Translations under genes and position numbers: made by a program
From: Bryopsis sp. KO-2023
Taxonomy: Eukaryota; Chlorophyta; Ulvophyceae; Bryopsidales; Bryopsidaceae
Direction of reading: 5' to 3'
DNA length: 64,000 bases
NCBI GenBank assembly: GCA_030272585.1
Contig: BSYQ01000005.1
Location: forward strand, 5,549,501-5,613,500
The notes under the pieces: generated by a model
What the model saw: the letters and a program-made list of their open reading frames with translations, nothing else
Databases searched by the model: none
Told to the model about the DNA's origin: nothing
In this document: in pieces, positions 36,706 to 47,400 of the stretch
How positions within the stretch are numbered: the first letter of the stretch is position 1
How the letters are laid out: each line of letters begins with the position of its first letter

Positions 36706-37915
36706 ATTGGTTTCGGAGCGGTCGATCCTTTGGACGACGTCCTCGGCGGACTCTTCCTTAAAGAGATGGTGGAAGGAGATGGGAGATGAGCGCCGGGAGG
36801 AAAAGTGCGATAACGTCGTTAATACGTCACGGAATGAAGCGTTTGAGGTGGCTAACGGCAAGAGGAGAAAATTCCGCGTTCAACGCATCGTGTTTGGAGT
36901 TCATCGGAGAAGTAGGCGGAAAGTTACAGCTGTTTGAAGGTGCAGCTATTTTTCTGGAAGTGATACTCCGTGACGGAAGCTCGAGAAAGTTCGGCGTTGC
37001 GCTCATGTTGTGTGTATGAGGATGAGTCAGAGGTGTTATGGGGCACCTAAGCAACGTTTGTGTCGTGGGCCTTGGACGACAGAAGAAAAGAAACCAGGGA
37101 AAAGAGCAGTGTATGGTACAGTGTGTGCGCATGCTGTGTAGTGCAGTGAGGCGAAACGTTATTGGTTGTTTTGGTTGTTTGGTTGTTTGGTTGTTTGGAT
37201 GTTGGATGTTATTGTGGTCGTGGGCCTAGAGCGACATTAAAGAAATCGGGAAGAAGCCGTATGTGAGAAGACGGTTGGTTGTATTTGACGCAGTAAGACG
37301 CGAGAAGCGCAGTAAGACGAGTGGTTGTTTGATATTGTTGTAGTCGTGGACCTGGGGCGACGATGGATAAATAAGCCGGGACGAACATGCGAAATTTTGA
37401 TTGTTTTAAGAGTTCTGTGAGAGATGCGTGCAAGGAATGAACATAAAGAGAGAAGTGGTAAGCACTACAAGTGCAACGGAATCCCAAGGAGAGATTGAGT
37501 GGGTTGGTTGTCATACAGTGCTACGAAGGGATGGAAGGTTTGGTGACATGCTACGGTGTATAGTCGGAACCACGGATCCCTGTTACTATGTGAGTTGAGT
37601 GGAGGACGATGAGAACCGACTTGGTAGGTCCTACGGCGGGACCTGATCAAAAAGAAGGCCTGTAACTGAGTGGTTTTTTCATGGTTTTCTATGGGTTTTT
37701 TTAAACTGGTAATATTTCTCTTGTTCGATTGTTTCCTTGATTTGGTTTGAACTATGAAAGAGAGAGAGTAGAGTGGTTGTGAAAGAAAAGTGGTGGTTTT
37801 ATTTTATTCTGGTGAAAGGATTGGCAGGAAGCCTTAGAAATTTGAGGACAAATTTCTATAAGAGAAGGGAATTGTTACGTGTCACTTTTATAGGCTTGAT
37901 TAGGGACGTTATGGG

Positions 37916-38374
37916 CAGAGATAGGACTTGGGCCAAATTTTTGGTCCGGCTACGGTCCGGTCCGGTTACGGTCGGTTTACGGTTCCGTATTACGGCCGTA
38001 ACTCCGTACCGTAACCGGAGTAATATGTTGTTTTTACGGTACGGAACAGGTACGGTATAGCTACGGTAGCCCCTAAATCATCGTGAAGTAGTGTGGTTCA
38101 GTGCTAAAGCGTTAGGCTGTAGTCTGTAAGGTCGTGGGTTCGAATCCCCTTGGGTTCCTTTGGGTTCTCGGGACCTTGCGGGGGTTACTGTTTACGGTTG
38201 GTACGGTGGTTACGGTCGGTACGGTCCGGTACCGGAGCAGTACGGAGTGGTACGGTGGTCCGGTTCCGAGCACGAAAACCACTCCGGTCCGGACCGTAAC
38301 TACCGTAACCGTAAGTGACCGGAGTGGGGTTACGGTACGGTTTACGGTACCGTAACCGGAAAGTCCTATCTCTG
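37916..38374. mobile_element. hAT-like non-autonomous element (459 bp) with tRNA-like core
   Basis: 14-bp terminal inverted repeats (CAGAGATAGGACTT at the left end and its complement at the right) are flanked by an 8-bp direct duplication GTTATGGG at 37908-37915 and 38375-38382. An 8-bp duplication and a CAGAG-type end are hallmarks of hAT transposons. Both arms are packed with ACGGT/ACCGT words, in opposite dominant orientations, like subterminal transposase-binding arrays. It has no coding capacity. Its removal restores the host LTR to the length of its partner, which confirms the boundaries. Confidence 0.88.
38084..38155 (+). other. tRNA-like sequence (degenerate) inside the hAT-like element
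   Basis: An A-box-like TGGTTCAGTGCTAAAGC (about 38095-38111) and a perfect B box GGTTCGAATCC (38137-38147) are at normal tRNA spacing, with CTGTA in the anticodon-loop position. The anticodon stem and acceptor stem do not pair well, so it is probably a tRNA relic or a SINE-like head rather than a working gene. Confidence 0.4.
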
Positions 38375-38613
38375 GTTATGGGGACACGTGGTTGGCTTCT
38401 GGGTAGCTCCAGGGCGCCAGTAGGAGTTCCAACACGTGTAGAAAGAGTTCACAGTGTGTCAGTTTCCTTCTAGGTGCAGTTCACAGTGGAACTTCATCTA
38501 GCTGGCGCATAGTTCCTATTGGATTCGAGTACTTAGAGGGCTTGTATTGGGACTATTGTAACTTTCTCACAAGGGCAACGATTCCGTCGCGTGACAAAAG
38601 ATCTCGTCGTCGG

Positions 38614-39480
38614 TGTAACCTCTTTGTCGGAGGTGTTGCGCTTTCGAACGTGTGAGAGGCGCTATTGTGAGCGAGTGACCTCGAAAGAATGTGTGAGAAC
38701 GAGATGATTACAAGTCAAAAATCCCCCCTTTTCTAACTGATTTGTCATTCCCGATGTCTTGGACGACGTGTTGACGGGTTGACAATGTGTGGGTGAGTGT
38801 GATGTGTAGGCGATGGTGTCTCGAGTTTAACAACTGGTATGAAATTTTACCTTGTGTTACTTTGGGGAAACGAGAAGGTTACAAAAGACAAACAAACAAC
38901 CGAGTGTTCACCCTATATCCTAAAACGGGTGGACAGATCTGTACTACAAACCCAGATCTGTACTATAAAGCCTCACTTCGATTGGGTCGTTCCAACACGC
39001 TTCACGGCGCATAAAACTCCGACCCTTGAACTCTGTTCAAGTTTCCCCACAATGAAATGTGTGGTGGGCCCATATTCTTTTTCCTTGACTAGCCGATACT
39101 CAAACTCAGTCAAAAACTTTCTTTTTCCCACTGAACACACAACACAATCTGAACGAAAATTACCCCTATATACTATACTCGCCACTCTCACTACTTTTCG
39201 TGGGTATGTTCAGTTCAGGACTTGTTTAACCCAGCGCAGCCCAAACGCCTCTTTCGAACTCACAATCCTCGATCTGTTATCGCTCGGGAGGACTGACGTC
39301 CGCGAGCGACGTCTCCTATCTCGGGAAAGAGTGAGGCGGCGGCGGAACGGTCACACAAAATCGCACGGGTCACAGACTCGGGGTCACACAAACAGATCAC
39401 TGAAAAGCAAGGTTACATCAAGCGTCCCATCCTTTAACTCCCAGTTCGACTTTCCCGAGGGTGACTAACCACCCGTAACA
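38614..39480 (-). repeat. Probable 3' LTR of the outer Ty3/gypsy element
   Basis: On the minus strand a purine stretch (GTAGTGGGAG) is followed by TGTTACGGG.., and 867 bp later the sequence ends ..GAGGTTACA. TGTTAC/GTTACA ends match the style of the other LTRs here. A TATA-like stretch (TATAGTATATAGG on the minus strand, near 39170) could be its promoter. The matching 5' LTR would lie beyond 64000, so neither boundaries nor the duplication can be checked in this window. Confidence 0.5.
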
Positions 39481-40025
39481 CTCCCACTACCCTGACTCAC
39501 AGCCGCCAGTTCTACTCCTGACTCACTCACACACTCACACACAGGCCCAGACCAAAGCACGTTCCCACTCAGACTCGAACCCAGGATCTCAGTGTCGCAA
39601 GTCCTAATCTGGTTGATCGAACCACTGTCTTGACTCTGTGCTCTTACGGTGGTTTCCTCGCTGTAGTTCAGTAGTACCTCCTTGGGAGGATGCTGTCATT
39701 CACCGGGGATGCATCTGACGCTTCACAGACGTCAGATGCATGACGCCTTTGACGTCTGACGTCCCTGGACGTCAGCAGCTGGTATCAATTGCCTCCCCCC
39801 TGGGGGCAGTTGGTGCCCTCACCAAGTATCCATCACATGCATCCTTTTGATTTACTAGGGTGATGCAAATCCCAAGCTCCCTGCACTTCTGAAAGGATAA
39901 TTAGATCCCCATAAAATCCTTAACCCACAGAAGTTTAGAAAACACTTCACTGCCCTTATGCAACCCATCCCCTAGTCACTGGGATTCCTGATCCTTCAGC
40001 CACAGAATCAAAGTGCATCTAACTT
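39481..40025 (-). other. 3' untranslated region of the outer Ty3/gypsy element
   Basis: 545 bp between the pol stop and the probable LTR. It contains self-complementary ACGTC/GACGT words around 39690-39780. On the minus strand near 39636-39560 there is a degenerate tRNA-like sequence with a B box GGGTTCGAGTC (39582-39572). No coding sequence was seen. Confidence 0.5.
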
Positions 40026-43000
40026 CTACCTGATCCCAGCTCTCCTCTTATAATCAGCCAGGATCTCTGATGCATTTAGTAAATTGTCTTGGGGTTCCCA
40101 GGTTGCTTCACTAAGTGGATACCCCTTCCAGACTACTAAAAATCTCCTTTTTCTTCCTGAAAACTTATGTCTTACTACAGCCTCAACTTCAAATTCCTCT
40201 TCTCCCTCAGAATCTAATTCTGCTGGAGGTGCCATTACCTCCCTAGGAAACTTAGCACTTTCCTGAAGTTTTCTTAACTTTGATACATGAAATACAGGAT
40301 GTAATTTCCATCCATCTGGTAACACCAATCTATATGCCACAGATCCCACTGCAGCAGCAATAACAAAAGGTCCTATATATCTTCTTCTGATTTTTACTGG
40401 AATATGTTTCAAGACTGATAAATTCAATGTCTTTGTGGAGAGCAACACCTTTTCTCCCACTTGAAACTGTACATCCCTTCTCCTTTTATTTGCTTGCTGC
40501 CTCATCTTCTCTTGGGCTGTTTTATATCTGTCCTTGGCATCATTGATGATTTCCTGCATATGAGATATCATCTCTTGCACTGATTCTGCTTCAGCTTGAG
40601 CTTTTCCAGCCAGTAGATCTCCTGGCAGCTGAGGATGTACCCCATACATTAAGTAGAAGGGGCTGTATCCTGTAGATGTGTGGACAGCATTATTGGCTGC
40701 AAATTCAGCCATCCCTAATCCCTGCATCCATGTCTCTGGATGCTCTTCCACATAGGGTCTAAGGAAATTCTCTAGTGTTCTAATGCTGACTTCACTTTGT
40801 CCATCTGTTTGAGGATGAAAGGCTGTGGACATTCTCACTTTAGTGCCCACACATCTCATTAGCTCCTGCCAAAATTTACTAGCAAACCGAGTGTCTCTAT
40901 CACTGATTATCACACTGGGAATCCCATGATTCCTAAAGATGTGATCAAAGAATATCCTTGCATACCCTGGTGCATCTATTGTTTTACTGCAGGGTATGAA
41001 CTTCACCATCTTAGTTAATCTATCAACAAATACTGCAATTGAATCAAATCCATCAACAGGGGGTAAATCAGTCACTAGATCAGTAGTGATCTGATCCCAT
41101 TTCTTATCAGCTACTGGAATAGGTTGCAGCAAGCCCTTCTGAGCTCTCAACTCAGGCTTCATTTGCTGGCAAACTTCACATGTCCTGACATATTCCTGGA
41201 CATCCTTTTTCATATTATTCCAGTAGTATTTCCTGGACATCAGCTCCAGAGTTCTCTCTATCCCCAGATGTCCTGAAATCTGATTATCATGTCCTTCAAC
41301 AAGGACTTTCATTCTCAGTTCCTGAGGAACCCATAATTTCATAAGTCCATCCTGAGTTTGATAAATCAATAACCCTGATTCATTGATTCCATATCCTGGA
41401 ATTCTCTCTCCATCTAGTATTTGATTGTAGATGTCTTTGATTTCAACATCTGCCAGTGTTGCTTGTTCCCAGAGTGTAATCTCCTGTGTGCTGGGTTGTA
41501 ATGAACTCACTACTTTGAGTTCCTGCTCTGCTGGAAGACTTCTTGATAGTGCATCAGCCACTAGATTCAGTTTCCCTTGGATGTACTGAATTTTTGGTTT
41601 GATGCTGAGGAAATGTCCTGCCCTGAGCCACCTGGCCTGAGGCCTTGACATCATTTTTTGATCCATGAAGTTTGTTAAGGGCTGATGATCAGTAAAGACT
41701 GTAACCAGTCCTGGGCAGCCTTCTAAATAATGCCTCCACTGCATCAAACAGTAGGCTATTCCTAGTAATTCCCTCTCATAGACTGAATAGTTCTGTTCTG
41801 ACTTTGATAATCTTCTACTGCAAAAGGCTATGGGCTGTAATCCAGAGCCATGATCCTGACAGAGAACTCCTCCAGTTGCTTCCCCAGATGCATCACTAAT
41901 CACAGTGTAATCCTTTACTGGATTAGGATGGATCAGCACTGGTTTCCCCATCAATGCATTTTTCAAAGTCTGGAAAGATTTCTCCTGAGCAGATCCCCAT
42001 TCCCACATGACATCCTTTTTAGTTAAGTCATGCAGAGGGCCTGCTATCTTTGCAAAGTCTGGGATGAATCTCCTATAGAAGGAAACCATCCCCAGAAAAC
42101 TCCTGACATCTGTAACTGTCTTTAAGGGCTTCCAATCCCTGATTGCCTTAACTTTCACATCCATTGCTGAGATCCCCTTTTCACTTAGCCAGAACCCACA
42201 GAAATCTGTTTCCTTCACACAGATTTCACTTTTGGTGGCTTTTGCAAATAAACGATACTTCTGCAGCCTGGCTAAGACTGCTGCCAGATGTTCTACATGC
42301 TCAGAGATGCTTCTGGAATAGATCAGAAGGTCATCAATGAAGATCAGCACAAATAAATCCAACATATCCTTGAATATGTCATTCACCATGTTCATATATT
42401 GTGCTGGAGCATTAGTAAGTCCAAATGAAAGCACTTTGAACTGATAGTGTCCAAATCTGCTTCTAAAGGCAGTCTTAGGCCTGTCCTCTTCCCTTAGAGG
42501 CATCTGCCAATAGCCTGATCTCAGGTCTATTTTAGTGAAATATTTTGCCCCATGCACCCTGTCAATCATCTCCTCTGGTAAGGGCAGAGGGTATCTGTTC
42601 TTTATGGTTTTCTTATTCAGCCACCTATAATCTAGGCACATCCTGAGCCCTCCATCTTTCTTAGGGACAAACAGGATAGGTGCCCCAAAGGGTGACTGTG
42701 ATGGTTCTATGAAATCCATCTCTAACAGATAATCTAACTGTCTTTTAACCTCATCTAACTCAAGAGGAGACAGTTTGTATAGGGGTCTATACATGGGTTC
42801 TGTACCCTCCTCCAGATCAATCCTGAATTCATGACCCAGTCTGACAGGAGGTACACCCTTAGGCAAATCCTTTGCAAACACTTTTCTGTACTGAGTCAGT
42901 ACTTCTTTAATCCTGGGATCCATATCCTCCTGCAGGATTTTCTGTAGATCATCCCCTTCCCTTTGTTCTGGGATTGTTTCTACTCCAGTCTTTGATTCAT

Positions 43001-43791
43001 CCTCTGGCCTGATCACCACCATGATGATGTGTTTGATTTCCCCTTTTTCTATCTGTCTTTTGATTCTGCCACTAGAACAAAAGGAAAGTTCTGTAGCTCC
43101 AGTGGGTGTGAGCTGATATTCAGGCATCACTGAGAGTGGTAATTTTACACTCTTTTTGCCCTTGTTGACTGTGATTATTCCTGACTTGAAATCCACTTTG
43201 GGATTGTAGTGTATGAGCCAGGGCAATCCCAACAGAATTGGGTGATTACTGTCTGGAAAGACATCAGCATCAAATGAAAGCTGGATCTTTCCACAGACAA
43301 ATGGGATGACAACATCTCCCCACTGATTTCCTTTCTGTACCATCTAGAAACTTAACAGGAGTTTCTTGTGGTTTGTATTGCAGTCCCAGTTCCTTGACTG
43401 CATCCATGCTAATATAATTAGCAGTGGATCCTGTATCAATGTATGCTGTAGCTTTCTTTGCACCAATAAATCCTGCCAGTTCATATCCTCTATATGCTGC
43501 TGTAGCCTGAGCTACTGCAGTCTGAACTGGTTCCTTTCCCTCAACATTTCCTTCCACTCTAGTGGGTAAACTCACAGTGGCCTCTGTTTGTTTATCCACT
43601 CTCTTTTGAGACTGCTTTTTCTTTTGAATTAACACTCCTGGAGTGACCCCATCCAGTGTGTATGCTTCCTGTTCTGTTGCAATAGGGGCTGCAACCACAG
43701 GTGTCTCTTGAACACCATCATTTAGTGAGGCTGGTGTTTTTGTAGTGGGTTCTTTCATTTCAATATCATCTGGAGGCTTAGCTGACCCAAC
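40026..43791 (-). pseudogene. Outer Ty3/gypsy chromovirus pol, frameshifted and split from gag by a nested insertion
   Basis: Protease, reverse transcriptase, RNase H, integrase and chromodomain lie in the usual Ty3 order. The protease site is D-T-G (43437-43429) in the first frame, which runs from 43791 to a stop at 43270. The rest is in a second frame, 43343-40026 (1105 aa). That frame has the RT FIDD site (DD at 42335-42330), an HHCC zinc finger, a DDE integrase core (TTDLVTDLP, ISDRDTRF, SEVSIRTLENF) and a C-terminal chromodomain (about 40190-40060, VVWKGYPLSEATWEP). The two frames meet at about 43290-43345, so a small indel separates protease from RT. The first 18 bases of pol and all of gag lie on the far side of the nested insertion, at 63058-64000. 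This copy cannot make a normal polyprotein. Confidence 0.88.
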
Positions 43792-43796
43792 ACTAG

Positions 43797-44437
43797 TGTA
43801 ACGAATCTGCCCCTGCAGATCGCTTTTTCTGCTTCAATACACTGAAGACTGCGACCCTGCCGGTCTGCCAGTCTGAACTGCCGTTCTATTGAACGACCAT
43901 GGGAGAGACACTTGAACCTAGCAAGGTTCAAGGGCGAGATCAGGTTCCAAACTAAGGTTACAAGAATGTCCAAACCCCAACAACTTATACCGTTTCTTCC
44001 AACCCTGATCCAAACTGATCCTAAGCCATAACATCAGTCTGCATCAGTGTTGCAGACCATCAAACTACCAAGTTCCTTTCAGTCCCCTTTCATGACATGC
44101 AGCCTCAGACACCTTGCACGGTACTGCGGTCCTGAGTCTGCCACCTAAGACCTTCTAGAACCTTGTGCCTGCCAGCTCTGCAGCCCACGTTCTGCAACGC
44201 TGCCAGCACCTGTCTGCCATCAGCAACCCTGTCAGCCCGACTACTCTGCCACTTCGTCAGTCTGCCAATCTGCTGACTACCAGTCCTTTAGTCTGCAGGT
44301 CTGAAGGACCTGAACCATTCCTGCTTCTGCAGAATCATAGCAGTCAACCTGCAGCTCTAACCTGTCAGCCCAATCACTGCCAGTCTGCAAGCCTGCAGGT
44401 CTGCCTGAATCTCCTTTGATTCTGCCGAATCCTTACA
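43797..44437 (-). repeat. 3' LTR of the LARD-like element
   Basis: 641 bp, TG..CA ends, duplication ACTAG immediately outside and polypurine tract immediately inside (minus-strand orientation). Confidence 0.88.
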
Positions 44438-47400
44438 TTCCTCCCCATCTAGTTGGCAGTAGTCCCTTACTGCCCTAAGAGAACGATAACAACCTTGTCC
44501 CTTGGATTTCAAACACCCAAAGAAACTTCTGCCTCAAAGTTCAGTTTGAAAAGTTGCTATCCCATCTTGCCAACTGCCAAACACCTTTTGGAAGGACTGA
44601 CCACTGAAAATATCTTTTCGAAAAATTGCAAAATAAAGTATAGCCTCTTTCTCAACATTCTGATGTATACCTTTGAATTGCCTAGAAAACTGCTCAGGAA
44701 AACCCCAATAACACAAACAAGAAAACCGAATGAACTTCTCTTTCGGAATTGTAATGTGCTACTGAACAAAATTCAATTCCTTTATCTGCAGCCTGTTAAC
44801 TCAACAGATTTTTTATTTTGACCATAAGAAAATCCAACAGAAAAATAGCAAAAATCTGCTGCAGCTTTCAGAGTCTTAGCAATTCACTTTTCTGCCTTCT
44901 TTAAGATAAGAATGTTGCTATTCTGCTCAAATATTTTGCAACTACCAAAACTTCTGAAACTTCATGTTGTCCCATACTTTCCAACTCAACATTTGCATAT
45001 TGAAAACCTGCAAACTGCCACTACCACAATCTGCAAATTCTCTGCAACTACTGCCACAGTCTGCAACCCAGCAAACTGGTGCTGCCACAATCCAGAACTC
45101 TACAAACTGTTGCTGCCAAAATTTGCAACTCAGCAAAATACCACTTTCACAATATGCAAACTGTCTTGGAGTAAAGAAGAAGGTTGAATGACTGAAGTTC
45201 TGTCTCCCAAAAGAAGTTTCCAACCTTTTGAAAACCAAGAGATCACCAGTCACTCCAGCAGCTCCTCAGAGTTGAAGCTCCTTGCTGCATAGTGAGCTGC
45301 CACATGTCTCCACCAAGTTAGCCTTCCGCATAGCAATGAAAAGCGAGCGATAGGATCTTGCAACAACAAGTCTCCAGATGTTCTTCAATGAAGAAGTGAG
45401 CTTGCTCCTCAATTTTTCCCTGAAGCATGCTCCCTTCTGTTCCTGCTTCCTCTCTCCTGAGTCATGAATGTTCAGAGTACCTACAGATTGATTCCCGAGT
45501 TCTTCCATGCCTTCTCCGGTTTTCCCATATATGAATCTATACAAACCAGAGTATATGAAAACCCAGAAACTCCACTTGGCCTATCCTGACTTAATGAAAT
45601 CAACCCTTTCTTTCAACCAACAAGACTTCACTCAGTGACATTTCCTTTTTCTTTTGAACTCTGCTGCTCAAATAAATATCCTACAACTGAGTGCTGAAAG
45701 AATCCATACCAATGTACCCTCTGAAATTCAGTAACCTCAAGTGAGCACCAATCCAACTGACTCAATCAATGGTCCTGCAAACTTCTGTAAATTCCAAACC
45801 AACTAAATCCACAGCAAAATATGTGTCACGTACCAGAATATTTCAGTCCACCAGAAACACCCTTGCTAGACTGCAAATGTTTTAATTCTGCATCGTCCCA
45901 AAGTAGTGAACTATGCATAGTTCCTTAATCCACTCTGCAAGAATAGTGGAACTGAAAACACATATTTACTGACCACCGAGATATTGCAAACACTATCCAT
46001 GAATTCCCGTCAGCTCTGAAAGAGTATCACTAACAACCTCTTCCTTTCCTGAGAAACCTTGATGAAAACATGTGTCACCTACTGAAATAAATGCAATTTT
46101 GGAAAAACAAAAACGAAACGCATCGGTTCAACCGAGGCCCCCTCCCCATCTGAAATGGAGCTTGTCCTCAAGCGAAACCATGCAACCATGCAAAACCATA
46201 TCACTGTACCAGCTACAGAAAGTTGAGCTGTTCGGAGCAGCCAAAATAACCCCAAACAACTGAACAAACTACTTCAGAAAAACAAGCCTGAAAAACTGAA
46301 GGCCTGAATTTGCTCTGCCAAAGTCAGAAAAATCTGCTGCCCCAGATTGTAACCAAATGTTCAGTTCTCAACCTTTCTGATATAGTTTGTCCACACAAAT
46401 ATACACCAATCATACCACCAAAGATCAAGGCTATTTCTGTTCCATTGACAAGAAAAGAAATAGAAAATAAAGAAAACACAGAAATTTTGCAGCCCTGCAA
46501 AGTATCCCTGCAGCTAACAGGTTCTGTACCTGCAATGTACCAACTGCCCATAACATTGCCAGATCTGCCTGCAAAAAATTTTCACAGTCCCTTGTGTTTC
46601 TTTATATGTAGAGGTGAACCTGACCATCGAATGTCATAACCTTTAGCTCCTGATCTTTGACACCAGAACACTACTGCCCATTGTGTTTACTATAACGTCA
46701 TGAAATAAGAGAGCTGCCAACTCATGATACTTCATGTCTAACCACTGCAAACAAACTCAAGAAGAAATCCACCTGAAAATCTGAATCCTACCTGAAAATC
46801 TGAAAGAACTATTCTTTTCTTTTCTTTAACTCTGCTGATTTCCACTGATTCAAACACCAAATCAGAGATAGGTCTTCAGAAACTGAAAATCCTTTTGCGT
46901 TTCCTTCTGAGCTTTATATTTCTCACAATAATATTTGAACTACCGCTGGTCCATGGATCTATGGACTTCTCAAAGAAATAAGAAATATACACCTCACCCC
47001 TGATTTTCTTTCTTGATCTCCTGAAAATCTGCAACTCAAACCAGATCTAATGTATCGAATCAAAATAAAACATTTTTCCAGATTTCAGTCACTGCCAATT
47101 AAGTCCAAAAGTGACTGCAACAATACCAAGTTCTGTCACTGAAAATTGCTATCTCTGATGCACTTTGGCACAATCACAAGTTTTCTAGGGAACCCTGAAT
47201 GTCCCGCAGAAATGTTTCAGCTCAACAATCAGTCTATGGACCTGTAAAAATAGAAATCAGAGTCCTCCTTTCAAGCAAAAACTGCAACTCCATCTGCAGT
47301 CTGAAATAGAGCCCAAATCTCTCATTTCCAAGCCCTTCAAGTGTTGTAATTCTGCCACTGATTTACCAAACTAATTTCCATATTCAAAACTGAAATGAAA

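Larger units (their letters stand above)
37873..38596 (+). repeat. 3' LTR of the TRIM-like element, interrupted by an insert
   Basis: Matches the 5' LTR on both sides of the nested element (37908-38374). It is preceded by a purine tract and followed by AAAGA. Confidence 0.88.
36444..38601 (+). mobile_element. Small non-autonomous LTR retrotransposon (TRIM-like) with nested hAT-like insert
   Basis: Two LTRs (36449-36705 and 37873-38596) begin TGTTACGTGTCAC and end GCGTGACA. The left LTR is 257 bp. The right LTR is 724 bp but becomes exactly 257 bp when the 459-bp insert and its 8-bp duplication are removed. A 5-bp target-site duplication AAAGA lies at 36444-36448 and 38597-38601. A primer-binding site (TGGTTTCGGAGC, 36708-36719) and a purine tract (AAGAGAAGGGAAT, 37860-37872) are in place. 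The 1167-bp internal region has only short frames and no gag or pol, so the element must be moved by another element's proteins. Orientation is plus, from the PBS and purine-tract positions. Confidence 0.88.

Noticed and set aside
38084-38155. Functional tRNA-Tyr gene
   Set aside because: The B box is good, but the anticodon and acceptor stems do not pair, so only a tRNA-like relic is claimed.
38839-39468. 209-codon plus-strand open frame
   Set aside because: It falls inside the probable LTR of the outer Ty3, antisense to the element, and has no domain.
39700-40000. Alternative LTR start after the purine run near 39796
   Set aside because: The run is followed by TTGATACC rather than a TGT-type LTR start; the boundary at 39480 has a better TGTTAC start and a matching GTTACA end at 38614.
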